This document shows, piece by piece, positions 18,034 to 25,966 of a stretch of DNA of 64,000 nucleotides; the first letter of the stretch is position 1; each line of letters begins with the position of its first letter. The notes under the pieces were generated by a model that was not told the origin of the DNA, ran no database searches, and worked only from the letters and a program-made list of their open reading frames with translations. A program made the translations under genes and the position numbers. The stretch is from contig CBCYMK010000018.1 of the NCBI GenBank assembly GCA_965183875.1, positions 1-64,000 of the forward strand, given 5' to 3'. Source of the DNA: UBA6772 sp965183875. Lineage in GTDB: Bacteria; Bacteroidota; Bacteroidia; Flavobacteriales; UBA7430.

Positions 18034-18034
18034 A

Positions 18035-18730
18035 CTATTTATCTAAAAAGTGGTTTTTAAAATAAAATGGAATATGTACTAAGAATGCATGTAAAAGAGT
18101 AGCCAATTCTAAGCCGATGATATAATAAGGCCAATCTCCAATTAAGAATGGATTTTCTACTGTTGGTTTAACTGCTAAATACATATAGTTAGCACCCAAA
18201 AAATAATCTATTAAACCCACAGTAACCACAAAGAACTGGAGGTATAAAAAAGACTTAAACCATGCCTTTTTTCGTGGCTTCATTCCAAGAACAAAAACAC
18301 AATACATAGGAATAGCAATTAAACCACCGTGCACTAAAAAATAGTCAAACATTAAAACAGGGTCTGTACCGTGGGTAAATTCAGGTGTTAACATAGAGTG
18401 CATCCCTCCTATCATACCAACAAAAAGCAGTAATTCGAAAGCAATTTGATTTCGAGTGAGTAAAACAATCATGGAATTAAACCACATAAGCCTACAAAGA
18501 TGAAAAGGCAGTGAGTCTTGGGCAGTCCAAATACCAAGTTTTAGATAATAAAGCTGGATTAAAATAAATTCGACAGCGATAAAAGCCCCCATTATTACCG
18601 CTAGTTTGTTTTTAAATTCGGGCTTTGCTCCCCTAGCAACTACAGTGATTAGAATAATAAAAAAGGTGGTAATAGCATTCCATAGAAACCATTCACTACT
18701 AAATGGCAGCATAACAACATGTTGGTTCAT
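18035..18730 (-). CDS. TIGR02206 (YwaF) family integral membrane protein
   Basis: A 231-residue protein with about six transmembrane helices and the family landmark LPFHLCRLMWFNSM around residue 75, plus the HGGLIAIPMY and LATLLHAFLVHIPF helices. The TIGR02206/YwaF family has no known function. It is transcribed just ahead of the GlcNAc kinase with one base between them. The first ATG fits, with the charged end of the first helix immediately following. Confidence 0.8.
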   Translation of the reverse strand: MNQHVVMLPFSSEWFLWNAITTFFIILITVVARGAKPEFKNKLAVIMGAFIAVEFILIQLYYLKLGIWTAQDSLPFHLCRLMWFNSMIVLLTRNQIAFELLLFVGMIGGMHSMLTPEFTHGTDPVLMFDYFLVHGGLIAIPMYCVFVLGMKPRKKAWFKSFLYLQFFVVTVGLIDYFLGANYMYLAVKPTVENPFLIGDWPYYIIGLELATLLHAFLVHIPFYFKNHFLDK

Positions 18731-18778
18731 TCTTCTATATTATTTAGTTTTCACTAAATATATAAAAATTTCTTTTCC

Positions 18779-18786
18779 TACATTTG
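18779..18786 (+). promoter_or_regulatory. Promoter element for the TerB-like and rhomboid genes
   Basis: TACATTTG matches TAnnTTTG exactly and lies 40 bases before the start at 18827, in the divergent gap after the YwaF-like gene. Confidence 0.6.
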
Positions 18787-18826
18787 AAAGTCATGAATTT
18801 TCAATAATTAATACTTCTTTTAAAAG

Positions 18827-19258
18827 ATGGATAAAAATAAAGTTACACCACATCATTTATTTTGCTTCGTATATATTGGTTTTGCTCATTTAAGCAACGA
18901 CACAATGACGGAGGAAATTATTGAGGAAATAGAGCGGAAAATTGCCTCTTGGATGAATGTTAATCCTTCAAACATAGTGGAGTTTAACCGAGTATTACAG
19001 GAAACTTACAACTGGTACAACAATTTAAAATCTGAGGAAAAGCTAAGTAATGTATTAAATATAGCTAAGTCGATAAATAAGATTGAAGGCTTTACTATTG
19101 AAAACAAGAAAACATTTTTATCAGACATTCGCGATATAGCTGTTGCAGACGGGCGTTTTAGTCAGGATGAAAAAAACATGCACGATATGATAGCAAAAGA
19201 GCTAGGTATTAATATTATGACCACAGATAAAGATATTCAGAAAAAAATTGGTTTTTAA
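18827..19258 (+). CDS. TerB-like helical protein
   Basis: A 143-residue soluble protein. The C-terminal half has the TerB/DjlA-type signature: a DIRDIAVADGRFSQDEKNMHD helix pair with the acidic VADG turn, then IAKELGI. The N-terminal half (THHLFCFVYIGFAHLSND-like) is a shorter, degenerate copy of the same helix pattern. TerB-like proteins bind metals or act at the membrane in stress responses; the role here is unknown. The rhomboid gene begins one base after the stop. Confidence 0.65.
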   Translation: MDKNKVTPHHLFCFVYIGFAHLSNDTMTEEIIEEIERKIASWMNVNPSNIVEFNRVLQETYNWYNNLKSEEKLSNVLNIAKSINKIEGFTIENKKTFLSDIRDIAVADGRFSQDEKNMHDMIAKELGINIMTTDKDIQKKIGF

Positions 19259-19259
19259 T

Positions 19260-19967
19260 ATGATTAAAGATCTTTTCAGAGCAATTAGAATACCGCTATT
19301 ATTTGTAATAATTATTACTGCTATTCATAGCTATAGTACTTATTACGGTATTAGAATTAGCAACTATGGAATTTACCCAAGAGAGCTAAAAGGCTTACTA
19401 GGCATTATCAGCTCTCCATTTATCCACGGAGACTGGAAACACCTATTTAACAACTCTGTTCCTTTAATAGTTTTGGGGTCTGCATTATTTCATTTCTACA
19501 AACGCCTAGCTCCTAGGGTATGGGTATATTCTATTATATACACCGGTATTTTAGTCTGGCTTGGAGGAAGGCCATCGTTTCATATAGGAGCCAGTGGCTT
19601 GGTTTATGCCTTAGCATTTTTTTTATTTAGTAGTGGATTTATACGCAAACATAGACCACTTATGGCAATTTCTATGGCGGTAGTATTTGTTTACGGAGGG
19701 ATGATATGGGGGATTTTCCCCAGGGAAGAACACATCTCGTGGGAAGCACACTTATACGGAGCATTTAACGGTATTTTCTGGGCACTTTACTATAGAGAAG
19801 AAGGACCTCAAAGGAAAAAATATTCCTGGGAAATAGAAGAAGAAGTACTTACCGACTTAGACGGTATAGAGGTGATTTACGAAGAATTAAACACAACTAA
19901 TACTTCAGAAGAACCAATTATCTTTAACTACGAGTACATCCAAAAAACGACGCAGAAAAAAGCTTAG
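19260..19967 (+). CDS. Rhomboid family intramembrane serine protease
   Basis: A 235-residue polytopic membrane protease. The ATG at 19260 is preferred to an upstream in-frame TTG at 19248 because it directly follows the preceding stop. Landmarks are HGDWKHLFNNSVPLIVLG (the HxxxN region), the catalytic serine in IGASGLVYALAFFLF, and the catalytic histidine in EAHLYGAFNGIFWALYY. The hydrophilic tail of about 45 residues is acidic. It probably cleaves transmembrane substrates; none is suggested by context apart from the TerB-like partner. Confidence 0.9.
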   Translation: MIKDLFRAIRIPLLFVIIITAIHSYSTYYGIRISNYGIYPRELKGLLGIISSPFIHGDWKHLFNNSVPLIVLGSALFHFYKRLAPRVWVYSIIYTGILVWLGGRPSFHIGASGLVYALAFFLFSSGFIRKHRPLMAISMAVVFVYGGMIWGIFPREEHISWEAHLYGAFNGIFWALYYREEGPQRKKYSWEIEEEVLTDLDGIEVIYEELNTTNTSEEPIIFNYEYIQKTTQKKA

Positions 19968-19982
19968 TAGTCTAGCAGATAA

Positions 19983-20198
19983 TTATTTTTTTCTTGTTCC
20001 AAAAAAGGCTTCTACCATAATCATTAATCCTTTTGCAGCTAGAAACATTGCTAATAGCATTAATACACCAGCTATTATTTTTAATAAAAAATGATCTACT
20101 TGTACTGAATAAAACAATAACATAGGTCCTCCAAAAAAGAAAGGAAAAGAATAAAGCATTGTACTAACTCCCTTCACCAATAAATCTTTATTTACCAT
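19983..20198 (-). CDS. DUF6095 family small membrane protein
   Basis: A 71-residue protein with two transmembrane helices (LLVKGVSTMLYSFPFFFGGPMLLFY and IIAGVLMLLAMFLAAKGLMIM) and a basic end. It resembles DUF6095 proteins, which are found in Flavobacteriaceae and often sit just after murQ. The start at 20198 is used; an alternative ATG two codons upstream (20204) is possible. Either overlaps the murQ 3' end, so the genes are translationally coupled. Confidence 0.75.
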   Translation of the reverse strand: MVNKDLLVKGVSTMLYSFPFFFGGPMLLFYSVQVDHFLLKIIAGVLMLLAMFLAAKGLMIMVEAFFGTRKK

Positions 20199-20997
20199 TT
20201 TCATACGCTTTTACAGCTTCCCTAACAGAGCCATATTTTAATAAATACATTTTTGAAATTTCCAAATTTAGACCGGTTTCCTCGGCTAACATTTTAGTAC
20301 CTCTATCAACAAGTTTGTCGTTACTCAACTGCATGTCTACCATTCTATTTCCTTTCACCTTCCCTAATTTAATCATCAATGAAGTGGAGATCATATTGAG
20401 GACTAATTTCTGTGCAGTACCCGATTTCATTCGGGTACTACCAGTAATGTATTCAGGACCTACAACAACTTCTATAGGATAATTTGATACAATACTTAGC
20501 GGAGAGTTAAGGTTACAGGTTATGCTTCCAGTTAATATACCATTTTCATTACACCTTTTTAAAGCACCTATTACATAGGGTGTTGTACCCGAAGCAGCAA
20601 TACCTATTACGGTATCCTTATTTGTAATAGAATGACTCTGTAATTCTTTCCAGCCTAAAACAGTATCATCTTCAGCAAATTCAACTGCTTTCCTAATAGC
20701 CCCTTCACCCCCTGCGATAATACCAACAACTATACCGTGAGAAACCCCAAATGTTGGTGGACATTCAGATGCATCAACAATACCTAATCGGCCACTTGTT
20801 CCCGCTCCCATATAAAATAAACGGCCCCCATCTTTAATCCGTGGGATAATTTGTTCTACAAGAGACTCTATTTGGGGAAGCGCCAAACTAACTGCGTGGG
20901 CAACTTTTTGATCCTCTGTATTTATTTGCTCTAATACAGTACTGAGCTTTTGGTTTTCCAGGTTATGGTATAAACTCTCTTGTTCGGTAGTTCTCAT
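20188..20997 (-). CDS. murQ: N-acetylmuramic acid 6-phosphate etherase
   Basis: MurQ cleaves the lactyl ether of MurNAc-6-phosphate to give GlcNAc-6-phosphate in peptidoglycan recycling. The 269-residue protein has the SIS sugar-phosphate fold. The diagnostic block GRLFYMGAGTSGRLGIVDAS at residues 59-78 is intact, followed by CPPTFG, and the later STRMKSGTAQKLVLNMIS is also intact. It is cotranscribed with the DUF6095 gene. A GlcNAc kinase 2.2 kb away supports a local recycling theme. Confidence 0.95.
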   Translation of the reverse strand: MRTTEQESLYHNLENQKLSTVLEQINTEDQKVAHAVSLALPQIESLVEQIIPRIKDGGRLFYMGAGTSGRLGIVDASECPPTFGVSHGIVVGIIAGGEGAIRKAVEFAEDDTVLGWKELQSHSITNKDTVIGIAASGTTPYVIGALKRCNENGILTGSITCNLNSPLSIVSNYPIEVVVGPEYITGSTRMKSGTAQKLVLNMISTSLMIKLGKVKGNRMVDMQLSNDKLVDRGTKMLAEETGLNLEISKMYLLKYGSVREAVKAYENGK

Positions 20998-21150
20998 TAT
21001 AAAAGGAAACTATTAAGTTTGATTCAAATAAAATAGATGAATTAAAAGTAAATACATACTCGAATAATAAATCAAAAGTACAGCAATTTAACAGAGATAC
21101 AAGTACTATAATAAATAGTATTAAATTCACATCAAAATGTAACATTATAA

Positions 21151-21158
21151 TACATTTG
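21151..21158 (+). promoter_or_regulatory. Promoter element for tamL
   Basis: TACATTTG is an exact TAnnTTTG match only 13 bases before the TTG start codon of tamL, implying a very short 5' leader. Confidence 0.6.
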
Positions 21159-21171
21159 TAAAAAAAATAAT

Positions 21172-23451
21172 TTGAAGGCAAGCCTAAAAACATACTACCT
21201 ACTCTTAATTCTTATACTAAGTATAAGTCTACAAAGATGCACTAGTAGTAAATACATAGGAGAAGGGCAGTTTTTACTTACCAAAACGACTATAGAAGAA
21301 AATGGTATTCATGTAAAAAACAAGGCACTCTATTCCTTATTAAAACAACAATCAAACAAACGTTTTCTAGGAATTGCACCACTTTATTTAGCCCTCTACA
21401 ACTTATCCTCAACAAAAAAAGAAAATAGTAGATTAAAAAAAGTGGGAGAAGCTCCTGTTATTTTAAATTATAGATTAGCGAGGAAGTCGGCAAAACAAAT
21501 TGAAATTTACTATAAAAACAAGGGGTACCTAGATGCATCAGTCGCATTCTCTACAGACCTAAAAAAACACAAAGCAAAGGCACTGTACACCATAACTAGT
21601 GGAAAGAAATACACTATAAATGCTGTGAATATTGCAAATATTGATGAGCCTAACTTTAAAGAGCTACTCACTAAAATACTCGAAAAGTCTACTATTAAAC
21701 CTAGACAGACCTATAGTTTCCAAAAGTTAGAAGAAGAGAGGAAACGCATAGCTCTAGAAGTACAAAACAGGGGTTATTATCAATTCAACAAAGAATACAT
21801 TCACTATTTAGCTGATACAAATAACGCAACAAAATCTGTAGATTTAAATTTGATTATTAAAACTGTAGAAACCAATACGAATGGAACCCTTCAGAAGCAA
21901 TCTCATAAAATTGGCCTTATTAGTGAGGTGAATATATATATAGGTGAAGTACAAACAATTCTTAACGACACAACTCAATTAAATGGTTTAAATTTCATCT
22001 ACCCTAAAGGAAAAACCCCCTTTAACTTAAGTCGTTTAAGCGAGAAAATATTAATTCGAAAGGGTATGGTATACAATAAATCTTTTGTTGATCGCACTTA
22101 TCAATCCTTATCAGAATTAAAAAACTTCAAGAAAATAGCGATAGAATTTTCTGCGCTGGAAAAGTCAGAATTAACAACACAATTAAGTGCTAATATACAG
22201 CTACTACCGGGAAAAAAAATTGCCTATTCCCTTGAAGCTGAAGCCACCAGTAATCCGATTTTAAATGAAGGTATCTCCGGCTCTGCCTCTTTGAGTCATT
22301 ATAATGTATTTAAAGGTGCTGAGCATATACAACTCACCTATAAGGGGTCAAGCAACTTCAACAATATTAGCGAAAATGGACTTTCTTTAAACCTCACTAT
22401 ACCTAGTCTTTTAAGTCCAATAAAACTCAATAGGGTATTAAACAAAAACACTAGAACAAAAACCATCTTTAGCAGCTCAGTCTCTAAACAAATTAGACCG
22501 CAATTTACCAGGAATTCTATCACAGCTCGTTATGGGTATCAATGGAATACACGTAAAAAGTACCAACATAAATTATCGCTTTTTAATTTCAGCTATGTTA
22601 ACTTCGAAGGGGACTCCACAGATTTGAGTCAAATTTCAGAATTTTTAATAGCCAAAGATTATTCTAACCACCTTATACCAACTAGTTCGTATACGTTTAC
22701 CTATAACAGTCAAAATATTAACAAACTAAAAAACCACAGTTACTTTAAGTTACATTTAGAATCTTCTGGTAACTTTTTAAGCGCTATAGCTAGGCCATTA
22801 AATTTTAAAGAACTAAAAGATGAGGAGGGTGTCTCTATACTTCAGGAGAATGGAAAACCTAGCTACACCTTAAGTTTATGGAATAAGGAGAATATTTTTA
22901 CGCAGTATGTAAAAGCCAGCCTCGATTATAGGTACTATTGGGAAATAGACAAAAAAAACAATATTGCCTTTAGAGCAATGACTGGTATAATCTATGCTTA
23001 TGGAAATACAAACCAAGCTCCTTTCCACAAGAAATTTATTGCAGGTGGAACAAACGATTTAAGAGGATGGAAAGCTTTTAACCGTCCTACAGGAATGTTG
23101 TCAAATTCAGACACTCTTTATACTGGAGGGTTTAAACTATTGTCGAGTGTAGAATACAGATTTAATATACTTAAGAAACTCAAAGGAGCTGTATTTATAG
23201 ATGCAGGGAATATATGGGAGCTCAAGGCAAACAATACAAAATATAAGGACGCCAACTTTAGTTGGGCCAACTTCCACGAAGAAGTGGCTATTGATGTAGG
23301 TTTGGGTTTGAGATATGACTTTCAGTATTTTATTTTACGCACAGACATAGGTTTCCCTATCAGAGAGCCTAATGAAAGTTCAAAACTCCAATGGGATAAG
23401 GTAAATCTAAACGACTCACAGCTGAATATCGGATTAGGTTATCCTTTTTAA
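21172..23451 (+). CDS. tamL: TamL-type BamA/TamA family outer-membrane lipoprotein
   Basis: A 759-residue Omp85-superfamily protein. It begins with a lipoprotein signal (YYLLLILILSISLQRCTSS, lipobox LQRC) and then CTSSKYIGEGQFLL, as in Bacteroidota TamL. POTRA-like repeats follow, for example KQIEIYYKNKGYLDASVAF and ERKRIALEVQNRGYYQFN. The C-terminal 400 residues form the beta barrel, with GGTNDLRGWKAFNRP as the conserved Omp85 loop and an aromatic end (NIGLGYPF). The start is taken as TTG because no ATG is available before the signal peptide. It probably inserts outer-membrane proteins together with a TamB homologue, which is not in the window. Confidence 0.87.
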   Translation: MKASLKTYYLLLILILSISLQRCTSSKYIGEGQFLLTKTTIEENGIHVKNKALYSLLKQQSNKRFLGIAPLYLALYNLSSTKKENSRLKKVGEAPVILNYRLARKSAKQIEIYYKNKGYLDASVAFSTDLKKHKAKALYTITSGKKYTINAVNIANIDEPNFKELLTKILEKSTIKPRQTYSFQKLEEERKRIALEVQNRGYYQFNKEYIHYLADTNNATKSVDLNLIIKTVETNTNGTLQKQSHKIGLISEVNIYIGEVQTILNDTTQLNGLNFIYPKGKTPFNLSRLSEKILIRKGMVYNKSFVDRTYQSLSELKNFKKIAIEFSALEKSELTTQLSANIQLLPGKKIAYSLEAEATSNPILNEGISGSASLSHYNVFKGAEHIQLTYKGSSNFNNISENGLSLNLTIPSLLSPIKLNRVLNKNTRTKTIFSSSVSKQIRPQFTRNSITARYGYQWNTRKKYQHKLSLFNFSYVNFEGDSTDLSQISEFLIAKDYSNHLIPTSSYTFTYNSQNINKLKNHSYFKLHLESSGNFLSAIARPLNFKELKDEEGVSILQENGKPSYTLSLWNKENIFTQYVKASLDYRYYWEIDKKNNIAFRAMTGIIYAYGNTNQAPFHKKFIAGGTNDLRGWKAFNRPTGMLSNSDTLYTGGFKLLSSVEYRFNILKKLKGAVFIDAGNIWELKANNTKYKDANFSWANFHEEVAIDVGLGLRYDFQYFILRTDIGFPIREPNESSKLQWDKVNLNDSQLNIGLGYPF

Positions 23452-23482
23452 TTAAATACTCCTACCCTCTTAAATAATTGAT

Positions 23483-23490
23483 TAGATTTG
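23483..23490 (+). promoter_or_regulatory. Promoter element for fba
   Basis: TAGATTTG matches TAnnTTTG and lies 28 bases before the fba start codon. Confidence 0.6.
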
Positions 23491-23518
23491 CATTCTTAAT
23501 TCTCATAAACTAAACAAA

Positions 23519-24589
23519 ATGAGCACTAAATTCAAGGCAGGTGTTGCTACTGGCGACCAAGTACAAGAAATTTTTCAATACGCAAAAGATAATAAGTTTG
23601 CCCTTCCAGCAGTAAATGTAACTTCAAGCTCTACTGTAAATGCAGTAATAGAATGTGCTGCAGATTTAAATGCTCCAGTAATTATTCAATTTTCTCGTGG
23701 TGGTGGACAGTTTTTTGCTGGTAAATCGTTGAGCAACGAAGATGAAAGATCAGCTATTAATGGATGTATCTCTGGTGCTATGCACGTACACCAAATGGCA
23801 GAATTATATGGAGCTACAGTAATCTTACATACCGACCACTGTCAAAAATCGTGGTTAACATGGATCGATGGATTAATTGATGCTAGTGAAAAGCATTTTG
23901 CTCTTCATGGAATTCCGTTGTTTTCTTCTCATATGATAGACCTTTCTGCAGAACCTATAAATGAAAATATAGAAATCTGTAAAGGTTATTTAGAGCGAAT
24001 GAGTAAAATTGGAATGACTCTAGAAATTGAATTAGGGGTTACCGGTGGTGAAGAAGACGGTATTGACAATAGCGATGTTGACAACGCAGACTTATATACT
24101 CAACCAGAAGAAGTAGCTTTTGCATACGAAGAATTAAAATCTGTATCAGATCGATTTACTATAGCAGCATCTTTTGGGAATGTACATGGTGTTTATAAGC
24201 CAGGAAATGTAGTATTGACTCCAGTTATCTTAAAAAACTCTCAGGAGTTTATTAAAGAAAAATACAACACTGCTCAAGATAAGCCTGTAGATTTTGTTTT
24301 CCACGGTGGATCTGGATCTAGCCTAGAAGAAATTAGAGAAGCAATTTCTTACGGTGTTATAAAAATGAATATTGATACTGATTTACAGTACGCTTTCACC
24401 GAAGGTATTAGAGATTATATCTTAGAAAAGAAAGAATATCTAATGGCTCAAATTGGGAATCCTGATGGAGCTGATCAGCCAAATAAAAAACACTACGACC
24501 CACGTAAATATTTACGTGAAGGTGAATTAACTTTTAAAGCGCGTTTAAAACGTTCTTTCGAAGATTTAAACAATGTGAACACACTGTAA
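23519..24589 (+). CDS. fba: Class II fructose-bisphosphate aldolase
   Basis: Zinc-dependent aldolase of glycolysis and gluconeogenesis that splits fructose 1,6-bisphosphate. The 356 residues are the normal length for the E. coli-type class IIA enzyme. Visible are the metal-binding LHTDHCQKSW histidines, the ELGVTGGEEDGIDN loop, NVHGVYKPGNV, and the phosphate-binding FHGGSGSS. It is followed 9 bases later by accD on the same strand, the usual Flavobacteria arrangement. Confidence 0.96.
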   Translation: MSTKFKAGVATGDQVQEIFQYAKDNKFALPAVNVTSSSTVNAVIECAADLNAPVIIQFSRGGGQFFAGKSLSNEDERSAINGCISGAMHVHQMAELYGATVILHTDHCQKSWLTWIDGLIDASEKHFALHGIPLFSSHMIDLSAEPINENIEICKGYLERMSKIGMTLEIELGVTGGEEDGIDNSDVDNADLYTQPEEVAFAYEELKSVSDRFTIAASFGNVHGVYKPGNVVLTPVILKNSQEFIKEKYNTAQDKPVDFVFHGGSGSSLEEIREAISYGVIKMNIDTDLQYAFTEGIRDYILEKKEYLMAQIGNPDGADQPNKKHYDPRKYLREGELTFKARLKRSFEDLNNVNTL

Positions 24590-24598
24590 ATTTTTACT

Positions 24599-25456
24599 AT
24601 GGTTTGGTTTAAAAGAAAAGATAAAAAGGTTGTTACAGAGACCAAAGACAAGAAGGAAATCCCTGAAGGTTTATGGTATAAATGTCCTAAATGTAAGGTG
24701 GTAGTCTCATCAGATGAGCACCAAGAAAATTTATGGGTTTGTAAAAATTGTAACCACCACGAACGCGTAAATTCTGTGGAATACTTCAACCTTCTATTCG
24801 ACGAAGGAAAGTTCACAGAACTAGATGCGAATATGACCTCTGGTGATCCTCTAAAATTTGAAGACACCAAGAAATACAAAGACCGCTTAGAAGCAACCAA
24901 GAAAAAGACAGGTATTAAAGATGCTGTTACTACTGGTTATGGAAAACTAAATGGAATGGACATTTCTATAGCCTGTATGAACTTCAATTTTATTGGAGGT
25001 TCAATGGGTTCTGTAGTAGGAGAAAAAATTGCGAGAGCGATTAAATACTCTATAGACAATGAAATTCCATTTATGATGATTTCTAAGTCGGGAGGAGCAC
25101 GTATGATGGAAGCAGCATTTTCGTTAATGCAAATGGCAAAGACTTCGGCTAGGCTTTCACAACTCTCTAAAAAAGGTATTCCTTATGTATCGATGTTAAC
25201 TGATCCTACAACAGGGGGAATAACAGCTTCTTTTGCTATGTTGGGAGACATTAACATTGCTGAACCTGGAGCCTTAATAGGATTTGCTGGGCCTAGAGTA
25301 GTAAAAGAAACCATTGGTAAGGACTTACCTGAAGGTTTCCAAACTTCTGAATTTGTTAAAGAACATGGCTTTTTAGACTTTATAGTAGAGCGTAAAAACT
25401 TAAAAGATAAAGTAGGTCAGTTTTTAAGAATGACATATTATAGCAAAGCGAAGTAA
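24599..25456 (+). CDS. accD: Acetyl-CoA carboxylase carboxyltransferase subunit beta
   Basis: AccD pairs with AccA to transfer carboxyl from biotin to acetyl-CoA, the first step of fatty-acid synthesis. The 285-residue product has the N-terminal zinc ribbon with Cys29, Cys32, Cys48 and Cys51 (CPKC and CKNC). The crotonase-fold core follows, with SMGSVVGEKI, MMISKSGGARM and PTTGGITASFAMLGD. It is closely linked to fba. AccA is not in this window. Confidence 0.96.
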   Translation: MVWFKRKDKKVVTETKDKKEIPEGLWYKCPKCKVVVSSDEHQENLWVCKNCNHHERVNSVEYFNLLFDEGKFTELDANMTSGDPLKFEDTKKYKDRLEATKKKTGIKDAVTTGYGKLNGMDISIACMNFNFIGGSMGSVVGEKIARAIKYSIDNEIPFMMISKSGGARMMEAAFSLMQMAKTSARLSQLSKKGIPYVSMLTDPTTGGITASFAMLGDINIAEPGALIGFAGPRVVKETIGKDLPEGFQTSEFVKEHGFLDFIVERKNLKDKVGQFLRMTYYSKAK

Positions 25457-25472
25457 ATCTCGAATAAAAGAG

Positions 25473-25480
25473 TATCTTTG
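25473..25480 (+). promoter_or_regulatory. Promoter element for rpsO
   Basis: TATCTTTG matches TAnnTTTG and lies 43 bases before the rpsO start, just after the accD stop. Confidence 0.6.
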
Positions 25481-25523
25481 CAGTCGAATTTTTTACATAA
25501 CTAACATTAAAAACAATTTAGGC

Positions 25524-25793
25524 ATGTACCTTACATCAGAAAAAAAACAAGAGTTTTTTAAAGCTCACGGAAAAGACGCTAAAGACACTGGTTCTCCAGA
25601 AGGACAAATTGCTCTTTTCACATTCCGTATCGCTCACTTAACTGAGCACTTAAAAAACAACAGAAAAGATTACGGAACTCAACGTTCTCTTATTGCTTTA
25701 GTAGCAAAAAGAAGAAAACTTCTTAACTACTTAACTAAAGTAGATATTATGCGTTACAGAAGTATCGTAAAAGAATTAGGATTGAGAAAATAA
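25524..25793 (+). CDS. rpsO: 30S ribosomal protein S15
   Basis: Small-subunit protein that binds the central domain of 16S rRNA early in assembly. The 89 residues have the standard length and the signature DTGSPEGQIALFTFRIAHLTEHLK, then RRKLLNYLTKVDIMRY. It is followed by a terminator and then pnp, the classic rpsO-pnp neighbourhood. Confidence 0.97.
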   Translation: MYLTSEKKQEFFKAHGKDAKDTGSPEGQIALFTFRIAHLTEHLKNNRKDYGTQRSLIALVAKRRKLLNYLTKVDIMRYRSIVKELGLRK

Positions 25794-25807
25794 TATTTTC
25801 AACTCCA

Positions 25808-25838
25808 GAAAAGGCAATTTTAAATTGCCTTTTTTTGG
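25808..25838 (+). terminator. Rho-independent terminator after rpsO
   Basis: AAGGCAATTT pairs with AAATTGCCTT around a short loop and is followed by a run of T residues, starting about 17 bases after the rpsO stop. Confidence 0.88.
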
Positions 25839-25966
25839 TTTTTATAAGCTTGCTTTTGGCAATCAGAATTATTCAAAATAATTAACCATAGCTTATAGAA
25901 ACCTTAGCATTAACGCTAAAAGTAAACCCAATCTGATTGTTAAGAGCATAAATAAATAGTTGTATT

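Noticed and set aside
18606..18893. 95-codon open frame antisense to the YwaF-like gene
   Set aside because: No family pattern and it overlaps two real genes and a promoter.
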